The position numbers and the translations under genes are program-made. The notes under the pieces were generated by a model. The model was given only the letters and a program-made list of their open reading frames with translations. It searched no databases and was not told the DNA's origin. 64,000 nucleotides of DNA from a bacterium HR33 (GTDB taxonomy: Bacteria > Gemmatimonadota > Gemmatimonadetes > Gemmatimonadales > GWC2-71-9): assembly GCA_002923375.1 (NCBI GenBank), contig BEIJ01000001.1:806001-870000 (forward strand), in the 5' to 3' direction. Within the stretch, counting starts at the first letter, position 1. Each line of letters starts with the position of its first letter. Below, piece by piece: positions 8,232-16,325 of the stretch.

Positions 8232-8498
8232 ATGACTGAGGACTCTATCGTCCCATTAGGCTCTCTCAGGCCGGGAGACAGGGCCTGGGTGTTAAGCCTC
8301 GCGGCCGACGGGGCCGAGGAAGCTAGGCTCCTGGACTTGGGGTTCACGCCCGGCTCGGCGGTGGAGTGCGTGTTTGGGAGCCCCATGGGCGATCCTATTG
8401 CCTATCGGGTACGCGGTGCGCTGGTCGCTTTGCGGCGCGCCCAGAGCGAGAAGATCATGGTCACACGCCGGGTGCAGCAGCCCCATCGGGGAGGCTAG
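8232..8498 (+). CDS. feoA: Ferrous iron transport protein A
   Basis: This 88-aa protein is a small SH3-like FeoA domain. Typical features are the GDRAWVLSL strand, EEARLLDLGFTPGSAVECVF (the conserved LxxLGxxPG turn) and the closing segment with YRVRGALVALRRAQSEKIMV. The ATG at 8232 has TGGAG six bases upstream; an earlier in-frame start would add residues not seen in FeoA. feoB follows by 8 bp, so the two are translationally linked. FeoA supports FeoB-mediated Fe2+ uptake at the inner membrane. Confidence 0.92.
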   Translation: MTEDSIVPLGSLRPGDRAWVLSLAADGAEEARLLDLGFTPGSAVECVFGSPMGDPIAYRVRGALVALRRAQSEKIMVTRRVQQPHRGG

Positions 8499-8506
8499 GG
8501 CTACCG

Positions 8507-10483
8507 ATGACGGTACAGCGGCCTCCCGCTCTGTTCAGTCGCCGCAAGAGGCTCGAACCCGGCTGCACCGGGTGTCAGGTCCGCCTTGCACCTCTCGGTA
8601 TCGACGCAGCCGGGTGTGACTTCGTGATCGCACTGGCCGGCAACCCCAACACCGGCAAGAGCACTCTCTTCAATAGTCTCACCGGTCTAAAACAGCACGT
8701 GGGCAACTGGCCCGGCAAGACGGTAGCCCGTGCCAGCGGCGCCTTTGAGCTACGGGGAAAGCGATACAAGGTGGTCGATCTGCCGGGTACCTATTCCGTC
8801 CTGTGGGCAGCCCGGGCCGAGGAGGAAATTGCCCGGAGCTTTCTGCTCCAGGCCCGGCCGGACTGCACCGTCATCGTGGTGGACTCCACCCTTCTTGAGC
8901 GCAACCTGAGCCTGGTATTTCAGGTTCTCGAGCTTACCGATCGCGCGGTCGTTTGCCTGAACCTGGTGGACGAGGCGCGGCGGAAGGGGCTGGTGATCGA
9001 CCATCAAGTGCTGGCCGACGAGCTCGGCGTTCCCGTGGTGCCTACAGTGGCGAGAACGGGCGAGGGTATCCAGGACCTGTTGGAGGTTGTGGCGGCTGTA
9101 GCGGCCGGTGGTCTCGAGACCCACCCGCGGCGACTGGGGCTCCTTCCGGGTACTTCGGCGGAGAAGCGGCGGGAGGCGGCGCAGCTTATCTACCGCGAGG
9201 CCCAGGCCTTGGCTGCCAGGGTCGTCCGTACCGGGGTTCCGGCAGCAGATGATTGGGGAGAGCGCATAGACCGGGTGGTGACCAGCAAGATCTGGGGCTT
9301 CCCGATAATGCTGGCTGGTCTCGCGGCGATCTTCTGGTTGACCATAGTGGGAGCGAATTATCCGTCTCAGCTTCTTGCCGCTTTCCTCTTCGGTGTGGAG
9401 CGGCTGGGAAGCTCGCTCTTCCAGGCTCTCGGTGCACCGGGGTGGCTTACCGGGTTTGTCTGGCACGGGACCTATCGCGGGTTGGCCTGGGTCGTGTCGG
9501 TCATGCTCCCGCCGATGGCGATCTTCTTTCCGCTTTTTACGATTCTCGAGAACCTTGGGTTTTTGCCCCGGGTTGCGTTCAATCTGGACCGGCTATTTCA
9601 ACGGGTAGGCACCCAGGGCAAGCAGGCTCTCACCATGGCGATGGGATTCGGCTGCAACGCCGCCGGTGTGGTATCGTGCCGCATCATAGACTCCCCGCGG
9701 GACAAGCTCATCGCGATTCTTACCAACACCTTCGTTCCCTGTAACGGGCGTTACCCTACACTGATCATGCTGGGAACGATCTTCGTGGCGGCTTCTTTCC
9801 CGCCGGCATACGCCTCCCTTGCGGCGGCGGCCTCTGTGGTGGCTGCCGTTTTGGTGGGTATCGCAGCGACCCTGCTGGTCTCGTGGGGGCTGTCCAGGAC
9901 CGTGCTTAGAGGCGAGCCTAGCAGCTTTGTGCTGGAGTTGCCTCCGTATCGGCGACCTAACGTCAAGCAGATCCTCTATACGTCGTTCGTCGACCGGACG
10001 CTCCTGGTGCTGGAGCGTGCGGTGCTGATGGCCGCCCCGGCGGGCGCATTGATCTGGTTGCTGAGCAACCTAAGCTGGGAGGGACGGTCTTTGGCCCTTT
10101 GGGCCTCGGAGCTTCTGGACCCTCTCGGGCGGGCGGTGGGTCTCGACGGCGCCATCTTGCTGGCCTATGGGGTCGCCATCCCGGCAAACGAGATCGTGGT
10201 TCCCACCATGCTCATGATCTACACGGGCGCGGGGATGTTGGCCGACGTGAGCTCTCTGGCGCAGCTGAGGGCGGTTCTGGTAGACCAGCATGGCTGGACC
10301 CTTCTCACGGCGCTCTGCCTCATGTTGTTCTCCGTGCTGCACAACCCGTGTTCGACCACGATCTGGACCATTTACAAGGAAACCGGCAGCAAGCGGTGGG
10401 CGGCGGTGGGGGCGTTGCTGCCTCTGTCTCTGGCCCTTGCCGCGACGTTCCTAGTAGCCCAGGCTGCCCGGCTCCTCACCTAG
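8507..10483 (+). CDS. feoB: Ferrous iron transporter FeoB
   Basis: The 658-aa protein has an N-terminal G domain with G1 GNPNTGKST (about residue 45), G3 DLPGTYS, and G4 NLVDEARRKG, then a helical spacer and a C-terminal permease with two Gate-like halves (the first around GFGCNAAGVVSCRIIDSPRD). It uses GTP binding to drive Fe2+ import across the inner membrane. The start at ATG 8507 is preferred over longer forms overlapping feoA, because CTGCQVRLAPLGIDA before the G domain is the usual FeoB N-terminus and GAGG lies upstream. No feoC is visible. Confidence 0.95.
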   Translation: MTVQRPPALFSRRKRLEPGCTGCQVRLAPLGIDAAGCDFVIALAGNPNTGKSTLFNSLTGLKQHVGNWPGKTVARASGAFELRGKRYKVVDLPGTYSVLWAARAEEEIARSFLLQARPDCTVIVVDSTLLERNLSLVFQVLELTDRAVVCLNLVDEARRKGLVIDHQVLADELGVPVVPTVARTGEGIQDLLEVVAAVAAGGLETHPRRLGLLPGTSAEKRREAAQLIYREAQALAARVVRTGVPAADDWGERIDRVVTSKIWGFPIMLAGLAAIFWLTIVGANYPSQLLAAFLFGVERLGSSLFQALGAPGWLTGFVWHGTYRGLAWVVSVMLPPMAIFFPLFTILENLGFLPRVAFNLDRLFQRVGTQGKQALTMAMGFGCNAAGVVSCRIIDSPRDKLIAILTNTFVPCNGRYPTLIMLGTIFVAASFPPAYASLAAAASVVAAVLVGIAATLLVSWGLSRTVLRGEPSSFVLELPPYRRPNVKQILYTSFVDRTLLVLERAVLMAAPAGALIWLLSNLSWEGRSLALWASELLDPLGRAVGLDGAILLAYGVAIPANEIVVPTMLMIYTGAGMLADVSSLAQLRAVLVDQHGWTLLTALCLMLFSVLHNPCSTTIWTIYKETGSKRWAAVGALLPLSLALAATFLVAQAARLLT

Positions 10484-10703
10484 GGCTTCTGCTCTCGGGG
10501 GTCACTCGGCGCAGCTGGCGGGATTCCGGCCTCTCACCTAGGAATTCGATTCTCAGCTCGTCACCTTGCAGTTCCATCTAAAGATCGGTTCAGAATTGGT
10601 TGAGGGCGCTCTAAGAGTCGGCGGGATATCTTGGGCCCGACGGATACAACCGGTTCCGATCTTTCCAGGGTGCCGCTTACCTGCCTAGTTCCATCGGTTC
10701 CGG

Positions 10704-11912
10704 TTGGAGCCTACAACCCGGCTGTCGATTTTCACCGGAGGAACAGGGGGCTTGTCAGTCGCTGCTTTTCTTGCCGGAGACCTGGTTCGCGGCTGTGTGT
10801 ACTCCGCGGCTCCGCGCAACGTTTATTGGGAGATGACGGTGGCGTGCGAGCTCGCCTGCAAGCATTGCCGCGCCAGCGCGATTCCCCGGCGCGATCCCTT
10901 GGAGCTGAGCTTTGAAGAGGGTTGCTCCTTGATACGAGACGTAAAGGAGATGGGGAGCATGCTCATCCTCACCGGCGGGGATCCCATGTTGAGGCCCGAC
11001 CTCTTCGAGCTCATCGCGTACGCCAGATCGATCGGTGTTCCGGTATCGATCACTCCCAGCGCTACGCCGTCTCTCACGCGGGATGCGGTTCGGCGTTTCA
11101 AGGAGCTAGGGGTCGCCGCGCTGGGAATTTCATTGGACGGGCCCGCGGCCGAGTTGCACGACTCTTTCCGCGGCGTTCGGGGAACCTTTGCCCGGTCCCT
11201 CGAAATTCTCGCATGGGCGAGGGAGTTTCGCCTTCCGGTTCAGGTCAATACTACCGTTACCCTGAGCACGCTTCCGCACCTCGGGGATTTGTATCGCTTG
11301 CTCAGCGAGCGCGCGGTTCCTCCGGTGAGACGCTGGAGCCTCTTCTTACTGGTCCCGGTGGGCCGCGGCGTCGAGCTGGGTCTTCCCTCCGCGGAGCAGG
11401 TGGAGGATCTGTGGGCTTGGGTGTACGAGATTGCGCGCGAGGCGCCGTTTCATGTGGGAACGGTGGAAGCCCCCCATTATCGCCGTTACTGGATCCAGCG
11501 GCGCCTCGCCGAAGGTGCAACTGTTGCCGAGTTGGAGCGTGGTGCGCGCGCGGCGGGCCTTGGAATCCGCGACGGCAACGGCGTGGTGTTCGTTTCACAC
11601 CGAGGGGAAGTCTATCCGGCGGGGTTTTTGCCTTATCCGGTGGGCAATGTGCGGGAGCGGCCGCTCTCGGAAATCTATCGGGACTCTCAGGCCCTGGTGG
11701 CGCTCAGGGACATGAATCGGCTCAAGGGCAAATGTGGAAGCTTCCCGTACCGGTGGGTGTGCGGCGGATCCCGGGCTCGGGCGTTCGCCATGACCGGCGA
11801 CCCCTTCGGGCCAGACCCGCTTTGCGCCTACGAACCGGCTTCGCCGCCGCTCAGCTCAGCGAGGGATGCTCGAACACCAGGCGCGCTCCGGAGCGGCTTG
11901 GCAGAGTGGTAA
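10704..11912 (+). CDS. Radical SAM/SPASM protein, AhbD/NirJ-like
   Basis: The protein has the radical SAM cluster motif CELACKHC (C-x3-C-x2-C) near residue 48, GGDPMLRPDLFELI, and ISLDGP, followed by a SPASM-type C-terminal Cys set (KGKCGSFPYRWVCGGSR ... DPLCAY). This architecture and spacing match the AhbD/NirJ heme-modifying group and the TIGR04053-like subgroup. With a protoporphyrinogen-oxidase-type gene about 3 kb away, a role in heme or heme d1 side-chain chemistry is plausible but inferred. The start is a TTG at 10704; a start somewhat upstream cannot be excluded. Its 3' end overlaps the convergent small gene by 62 bp. Confidence 0.8.
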   Translation: MEPTTRLSIFTGGTGGLSVAAFLAGDLVRGCVYSAAPRNVYWEMTVACELACKHCRASAIPRRDPLELSFEEGCSLIRDVKEMGSMLILTGGDPMLRPDLFELIAYARSIGVPVSITPSATPSLTRDAVRRFKELGVAALGISLDGPAAELHDSFRGVRGTFARSLEILAWAREFRLPVQVNTTVTLSTLPHLGDLYRLLSERAVPPVRRWSLFLLVPVGRGVELGLPSAEQVEDLWAWVYEIAREAPFHVGTVEAPHYRRYWIQRRLAEGATVAELERGARAAGLGIRDGNGVVFVSHRGEVYPAGFLPYPVGNVRERPLSEIYRDSQALVALRDMNRLKGKCGSFPYRWVCGGSRARAFAMTGDPFGPDPLCAYEPASPPLSSARDARTPGALRSGLAEW

Positions 11913-12171
11913 AGCAGGGCCGGCCGCAGTCGATTTTGCCTTTCGGAAAATGCTCGCACCAGATGACCTGAAGGGCGCGGTCGATCGGGTCTAGGCCCAG
12001 TCTCACCGCAGCTGGTTGTCGAGTGCGAGGGCATATAAGCCGAGCCGCAAGGCCCGCCTCAGCCGGTGCCGCCCGGAGCGGCGCGTGGGTCCGCGCCAAC
12101 GAATTGGCCGCCGAGAAGATCACGGCGACGAGCGCCAAGAAGATCAGGGCGATAACTAGTGCCGTGCCCAT
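11851..12171 (-). CDS. Small membrane protein with four-cysteine C-terminal motif
   Basis: This 106-aa protein starts MGTALVIALIFLALVAVIF, one N-terminal helix, then a soluble tail containing ICPRTRQPAAVRL, VIWCEHFPKGKI and DCGRPC. The cysteines form C-P-x(n)-C-x3-P-x-G-x-I-x-C-x3-C. The same layout appears in the C-terminal tail of the neighbouring NarK-like protein. The ATG at 12169-12171 has a strong purine-rich ribosome site (GGGAGGGGG). The gene converges on the radical SAM gene with a 62-bp 3' overlap. A metal-, Fe-S- or heme-related role is possible; no named family is recognised. Confidence 0.6.
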   Translation of the reverse strand: MGTALVIALIFLALVAVIFSAANSLARTHAPLRAAPAEAGLAARLICPRTRQPAAVRLGLDPIDRALQVIWCEHFPKGKIDCGRPCFTTLPSRSGARLVFEHPSLS

Positions 12172-12631
12172 AAGACCCCCTCCCTTACCTAAGCTGTGGC
12201 CAGCTGAAGAAGGGCTGAAATTAACATTAAGATCCGGCATGCCGTTCGCGGAGTTTCTGCCTACTGTATCGAAGCGCCGGGTTGTGGGTTTCTGGTGTGG
12301 GGGAAGCGCCCTCGAACCGAACGCACACGGCCAACTGCCAGTGGCTGGCTCACGATCTCGCTCTCGGCTCGACACTCTGGTTAAGCCCGCATATGCTACC
12401 ATCACGTCCAGCGGTCGCAAGCCGTCGAGCCGAAAAACGCCTTCCGTGGGCCGCAAAACCGCAGCCGCCAGCTTAGTTCGCGGATCGCTCCTGTTACCCT
12501 CCAAGCCGTCGAAGCTGCGGCCCACCCGTGAGAAGTCGAAGGATCCTACAAGCCGTTCGGCGATGCGCTAGACCCGGTGCAGCCAAAACCACCAAGGAGG
12601 ACCGCGGAGACGAGGCTTCGCGCCCAGCCTC
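12172..12631. other. Intergenic region without a confident gene
   Basis: This 460-bp stretch separates the small Cys protein from narK. Open frames cross it on both strands but lack plausible starts, family motifs or consistent codon pattern. It contains the upstream control region of the small Cys gene (ribosome site at about 12174-12185). No tRNA, terminator or repeat is evident. Confidence 0.4.
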
Positions 12632-14155
12632 TCAGCTTTGCCGAAGCCCCTGTTGAAGGGAGCGAGAGGTTGAGCTGGCCGGGACCTTTATCTGATTCAA
12701 TACCTGATCCAAGCAGCTCCGGGTACACGAGAGCTCCCCGATTTCTCCGGGAAGGAGGGAACACCGCAGCAACCGGACCGCTGCGGTCTCGCCGCTCAAC
12801 GCCTGAGCCCACACCTCGGTTCTCTCGCCGTGCACCGGGCAGCTTACAACCACAAGCTGTACCGGTGCTCTGGCGATAGCACCCCAGCGTAGGGCCAGCA
12901 TCCGGGTCAGCCCTATCGATGCCAATGCCAGAAGCAGGAAGATTGCGAAGCCCCAGGCGTAGCCTGCGTCCCCATCGAAGTAGCCTACCAGAGCTCCCAT
13001 GACTGGAGGCAAGACAAAGCCTCCGAACGCCCCGAGACCCCCGACCCACCCGGCGCCGGCGGCGCCGCCACCCAGGGATAAGTAGCTCGGGACCATCTTA
13101 AAAACTGCGGCGTTGGCCACCCCCATACCGGCTGCCATCAACAGTACACCGGCGATAGCCATTGCAACCGACATCGCCAGAGTGACGATCAGCGCGCCTA
13201 GCCCCATAAACGCGAAGGACAAGACAGCAGTGCGTTCCCCACCCAAGCGGTCGGCGAGAAAACCTCCCGGCACGCGGATCACACTGGTGAGCACTGAGTA
13301 CGCCATGGTCAGGGCGCCGGCCGCACTCAAGGCCAAGCCAAACCGCTCCCCCCAGTACGTGGGAAGCCAGGCAGTAAGCGCCAAGAAACCGCCGAAAGAT
13401 GCGAAGTAGAGGCCGACTAAAATCCAGGTCTGGGGCAACCGGGCCGTGATCCTCAAGCCTTCGCGCACACCTCCGCCAGGGAACAGCTCCTGTCCGGCGG
13501 TGCGGGCCTGCGCTAGGGCGCGGTCACGAGGCTCTCCCCGTCCCCTGCACCACAGCTGAAAGAAGGGGGCAGGAAGTGCCAGGGAGGCGTAGGCTCCAAT
13601 CCCCGCTAGGAGCAAAAGCAACCACAACCCGTAAGCCCGGGTAATCCCCAGCGTACCGATCACCAGCGGCAGAAGGAGCGCGAACAGACCCGGAGCTACA
13701 TTGCCCAGGCCCGCATATATGGCCAAGGCTGCACCTTGGCGATCGTGGGGGTACCAGTAGGAGACCTGTCCGATGCCGACGCTGAAGGTGGCGATGCCGC
13801 ATCCGGCCAGCATCCCCAGGAAGAGCAGGAGAAGGTAGTGCTCTCGGTGAAGACCCTGTGGATTGAGCGCGAGGAGCGTCAGGATGCCGCCCATCCCGGC
13901 AGCCGAAAGTCCCAGGAGAACCAGGAAGGGGACCCGGCCCCCCGTGGTCTCCACCCACGCTCCAAACGGGATTCGTAACAGCGATCCGGTAGCCGATGGC
14001 ACAGCCACCAGCAGACCGACCTCGGCGGGGCCTAGACCCATCGATTCTTTGAGCAGGCGGGCTGTCGGTCCGAAGAGCGAGACCGCGGCGAAACCCACGA
14101 AGAATCCTAGAGTCGCACCGAGCAGCGTTCGAGGGGCGCTGCCTCTGATCTTCAT
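12632..14155 (-). CDS. narK: NarK-type nitrate/nitrite transporter with Cys-rich C-terminal tail
   Basis: The 507-aa protein is a 12-helix MFS transporter of the NNP family. Family signatures are GAWVETTGGRVPFLVLLGL after helix 2, GMGVANAAVFKMVPSYLS and GGLGAFGGFVLPPVMGAL in the second half. It probably imports nitrate or exchanges nitrate for nitrite. After the last helix (about residue 430) comes a roughly 75-residue tail with cysteines (VSCPVHGER, LLRCSLLPGEIGELSC, SCLDQ), not usual for NarK. Its ATG overlaps the stop of the NarI-like gene by 4 bp. In context it would feed the Nap system or a lost Nar enzyme. Confidence 0.88.
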   Translation of the reverse strand: MKIRGSAPRTLLGATLGFFVGFAAVSLFGPTARLLKESMGLGPAEVGLLVAVPSATGSLLRIPFGAWVETTGGRVPFLVLLGLSAAGMGGILTLLALNPQGLHREHYLLLLFLGMLAGCGIATFSVGIGQVSYWYPHDRQGAALAIYAGLGNVAPGLFALLLPLVIGTLGITRAYGLWLLLLLAGIGAYASLALPAPFFQLWCRGRGEPRDRALAQARTAGQELFPGGGVREGLRITARLPQTWILVGLYFASFGGFLALTAWLPTYWGERFGLALSAAGALTMAYSVLTSVIRVPGGFLADRLGGERTAVLSFAFMGLGALIVTLAMSVAMAIAGVLLMAAGMGVANAAVFKMVPSYLSLGGGAAGAGWVGGLGAFGGFVLPPVMGALVGYFDGDAGYAWGFAIFLLLALASIGLTRMLALRWGAIARAPVQLVVVSCPVHGERTEVWAQALSGETAAVRLLRCSLLPGEIGELSCTRSCLDQVLNQIKVPASSTSRSLQQGLRQS

Positions 14156-14415
14156 CGCTTTAAGGCCGCGTAGCTGCGCATGGAGATGTACGGCCGAACG
14201 AAATACCGGAAGGGGAAGCTGAACGCGTGGACCAGCTTGGTAAACGGAAAGTACGAGAGGAAGAGGAAGTTCACTACCAAGTGCAGCTTGGCCAGGACCG
14301 AAAAGTTCGCTACCAAGCCGGCATCCGGCCTCAGGGTCAGCAGACTGTAGAGCCAGGGACCCACGGCGTAGGAGAGGCCGAAGACCAACTGGAGAAGACC
14401 GCTTGAACGGACCAT
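14152..14415 (-). CDS. Short NarI-like cytochrome b fragment protein
   Basis: The 87-aa protein matches only the C-terminal part of NarI, the respiratory nitrate reductase gamma subunit: KLHLVVNFLFLSYFPFTKLV then HAFSFPFRYFVRPYISMRSY. Full NarI has about 225 residues and five helices, with four heme-ligand histidines in two pairs. Here the two C-terminal ligand histidines (in KLHLVV and KLVHAF) are kept but both N-terminal partners are missing. An in-frame stop lies just upstream, so this is a real short frame with an ATG at 14415 and a 4-bp coupling to narK. It may be a remnant of a lost narGHJI operon or a repurposed protein; no narGHJ is present. Confidence 0.7.
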   Translation of the reverse strand: MVRSSGLLQLVFGLSYAVGPWLYSLLTLRPDAGLVANFSVLAKLHLVVNFLFLSYFPFTKLVHAFSFPFRYFVRPYISMRSYAALKR

Positions 14416-14521
14416 TAAGATTTCTGAAACCCTTCTTTAGACCTCTTCATGCTCTTTTCCTCGCCGCTTAACTGACACCTGACGATCCTATTGCCCGCAT
14501 CCATTGGCTGGAGGCTAAGTC

Positions 14522-14764
14522 ATGCGCAACAGAGCCAACGTCGGGTCGGCCGACGCGCTAGTTCGATGGATTCTCGCTGCCGCCTTCTTCGTGGCAGCTA
14601 TCGTCTGGAATCACATACCGCTGGTAGCCCTCCTTGCAGCCCTCATCGCCCTGGTCATGGCGGGCACTGCGCTCACCCGAGTCTGCCCGATCTACCGGCT
14701 GCTAGGTGTGAGCACCTGCAAGCTGGACGAAACGAAAGGACCCAAGGGGCCCGGACAACCATGA
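14522..14764 (+). CDS. DUF2892 (YgaP-like) inner membrane protein
   Basis: The 80-aa protein has two hydrophobic helices (ILAAAFFVAAIVWNHIPLV and LLAALIALVMAGTALTRVC) and ends with CPIYRLLGVSTCKL, the typical closure of DUF2892 proteins. ATG at 14522 with GGAGG nearby at 14510-14514. It lies 25 bp upstream of the hemG/hemY-like gene and is probably co-transcribed. DUF2892 proteins occur alone or attached to rhodanese domains. Their specific role is not established. Confidence 0.8.
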   Translation: MRNRANVGSADALVRWILAAAFFVAAIVWNHIPLVALLAALIALVMAGTALTRVCPIYRLLGVSTCKLDETKGPKGPGQP

Positions 14765-14789
14765 ATCACGGAGAGCCGCCGACGGCGCC

Positions 14790-16220
14790 ATGGGTGCCGA
14801 GGTAACGCTGGCCGTAGTAGGCGGCGGCATCGCGGGCCTGGCGGCCGCGTACCGAGCTCTGGAACATCTCCCTGCCCACCGAATCGCCCTTTTGGAGCGC
14901 GAGGCGAAGCTAGGCGGAAAAATCCGGACAGAGCAGTCGGACGGTTTTCTGCTGGAAGCTGGGCCTGACAGTTTGGCCCTTTCGAACCCCTGGGCCGCGG
15001 CCCTCTGCCGCGATCTCGGGCTGCAGGAAGAACTGCGGTTTGCCAAGCCGGAATTCGCACGACTGTATATCAAGCGCGACGGCCGCCTTCACCCCCTGCC
15101 ATGGGGGATTGCAGCATCGCTGCAGGAAACGCTGCGGGCGCTGGTCAAGAGCGAGCTGCTCTCGACAGCGGGGCTTCTCCGTGCCGCTTGCGAGTATTTT
15201 CTGCCTCCGCGGCGCGAACCGGGCGATGAATCGATAGCAAACTTTTTCAGCCGGCGCTTCGGCGGTGAGTTCTACCGGTGGCTAGTCGAGCCTCTAGCGG
15301 CGGGGATCTACGGAGGGAACGCACCCGAGCTTTCCCTCGAAGCTGCGCTTCCAGAGCTGCGGAAGATGGAACTGCACTACGGCAGCGTGCTGGGTGGGCT
15401 CCTGTGGAGTGGTGTCGATCACGGAGCCGGCAGAAGTGCTCCAGCCCCAAGAATAGCCACGCTCAAAGGGGGGCTCGAACGCCTGGTAAAAGCACTCGAA
15501 CAGAGACTGCGAGGAACCGTACTCCTTAACTCCACGGGAGTAACCCGGCTGGTGCGCAGGGAGGGGAGGTATGCGCTCTTCTTGACGAACGGAGGAAGCC
15601 TTACGGCCGATGCGGTAGTGCTGGCGACTCCGGCTCCGGCTGCCGCGGCAATGGTGGAAGACCTGGATCCGGCGCTAGCCGATCTGCTCCGAACTATCCG
15701 CTTTGCTCCTTCCGTCGTGGTGTCCGTTGCTTTCCACGAGGAGCGCATCGGGCACGGGTTCGACGGCTACGGCTATCTCTGTCCTCGCGCCGAGGGAGGT
15801 CCGGTCAGAGCGGTCACCTGGATGTCGAACAAGTTCCCCGATCGGACACCGGCCGGTGCGGTACTGATTCGAGCCTCGATGAGAGAACCATGCTCGGAAA
15901 GTTTGGAAGCCCGCGGGGGCGAACTGGTGCTTAGGGCGGTCCTCGCCGAGTTACGGGGGACTTTGGGAATCCGGTCGGAACCCTTGTTCTGGCGGGTCCA
16001 TTACTGGGATCGCGGCATAGCCCAGTACGCCCCCGGCCATCGGGGGAAGACCAAGTTGATTCGGGAACGCCTCTTACACCATCCCGGATTGTACGTGGCG
16101 GGTTCGTCCTACGATGGCGTCGGTATTCCGTACTGTATCGCTTCGGGTTTCCGCGCCGCCGATGAGGCCTGCGGTGATCGAGAGCCGGTGTTAGGGCGGT
16201 CGACGCCGCCGTACTCTTGA
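14790..16220 (+). CDS. hemY: Protoporphyrinogen/coproporphyrinogen III oxidase (HemY/CgoX type)
   Basis: The 476-aa flavoprotein starts with a Rossmann FAD motif (VVGGGIAGLAAAYRAL), followed by EREAKLGGKIRTEQSDGFLL and EAGPDSLALSNP, all hallmarks of this family. The C-terminal FAD contact YVAGSSYDGVGIPYCIASGF is present. It aromatises protoporphyrinogen IX or coproporphyrinogen III with O2 during heme synthesis. ATG at 14790. The final part of the gene lies in a 182-bp segment repeated at 23258-23439, and the last 7-8 residues differ from what the second copy would encode. The true ancestral C-terminus may therefore have been changed by insertion of the adjacent island. Membrane-associated, cytosolic face. 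Confidence 0.9.
   Translation: MGAEVTLAVVGGGIAGLAAAYRALEHLPAHRIALLEREAKLGGKIRTEQSDGFLLEAGPDSLALSNPWAAALCRDLGLQEELRFAKPEFARLYIKRDGRLHPLPWGIAASLQETLRALVKSELLSTAGLLRAACEYFLPPRREPGDESIANFFSRRFGGEFYRWLVEPLAAGIYGGNAPELSLEAALPELRKMELHYGSVLGGLLWSGVDHGAGRSAPAPRIATLKGGLERLVKALEQRLRGTVLLNSTGVTRLVRREGRYALFLTNGGSLTADAVVLATPAPAAAAMVEDLDPALADLLRTIRFAPSVVVSVAFHEERIGHGFDGYGYLCPRAEGGPVRAVTWMSNKFPDRTPAGAVLIRASMREPCSESLEARGGELVLRAVLAELRGTLGIRSEPLFWRVHYWDRGIAQYAPGHRGKTKLIRERLLHHPGLYVAGSSYDGVGIPYCIASGFRAADEACGDREPVLGRSTPPYS
16017..16198 (+). repeat. Left copy of 182-bp direct repeat (hemY 3' end)
   Basis: This segment is identical to 23258-23439 except at two positions (16176 G versus A; 16180 G versus C). It encodes the last part of HemY (from the QYAPGHRG region to near the stop). 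Sequence diverges abruptly on both sides of the two copies. Both copies are in the same orientation and bracket the GC-rich ttr-like operon. Confidence 0.95.
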
Positions 16221-16325
16221 TGCACCGGCAGGGCATTCTCCATGGTTACTCAGCAGGTGCTTTTGAACGGCATGTGGGCCAACTTGAGGACGCGCGGTCG
16301 CCTCGGGGTGCGGGCGCCCCTCCCT

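Noticed and set aside
12023-12571. 182-aa plus-strand frame between the Cys-rich protein and narK
   Set aside because: No signal, domain or credible ribosome site, and it overlaps the well-supported minus-strand small protein.
16199-16325. Attachment site or transposase remnant at the left island end
   Set aside because: The short sequence after hemY has no inverted terminal repeats, integrase or tRNA match.
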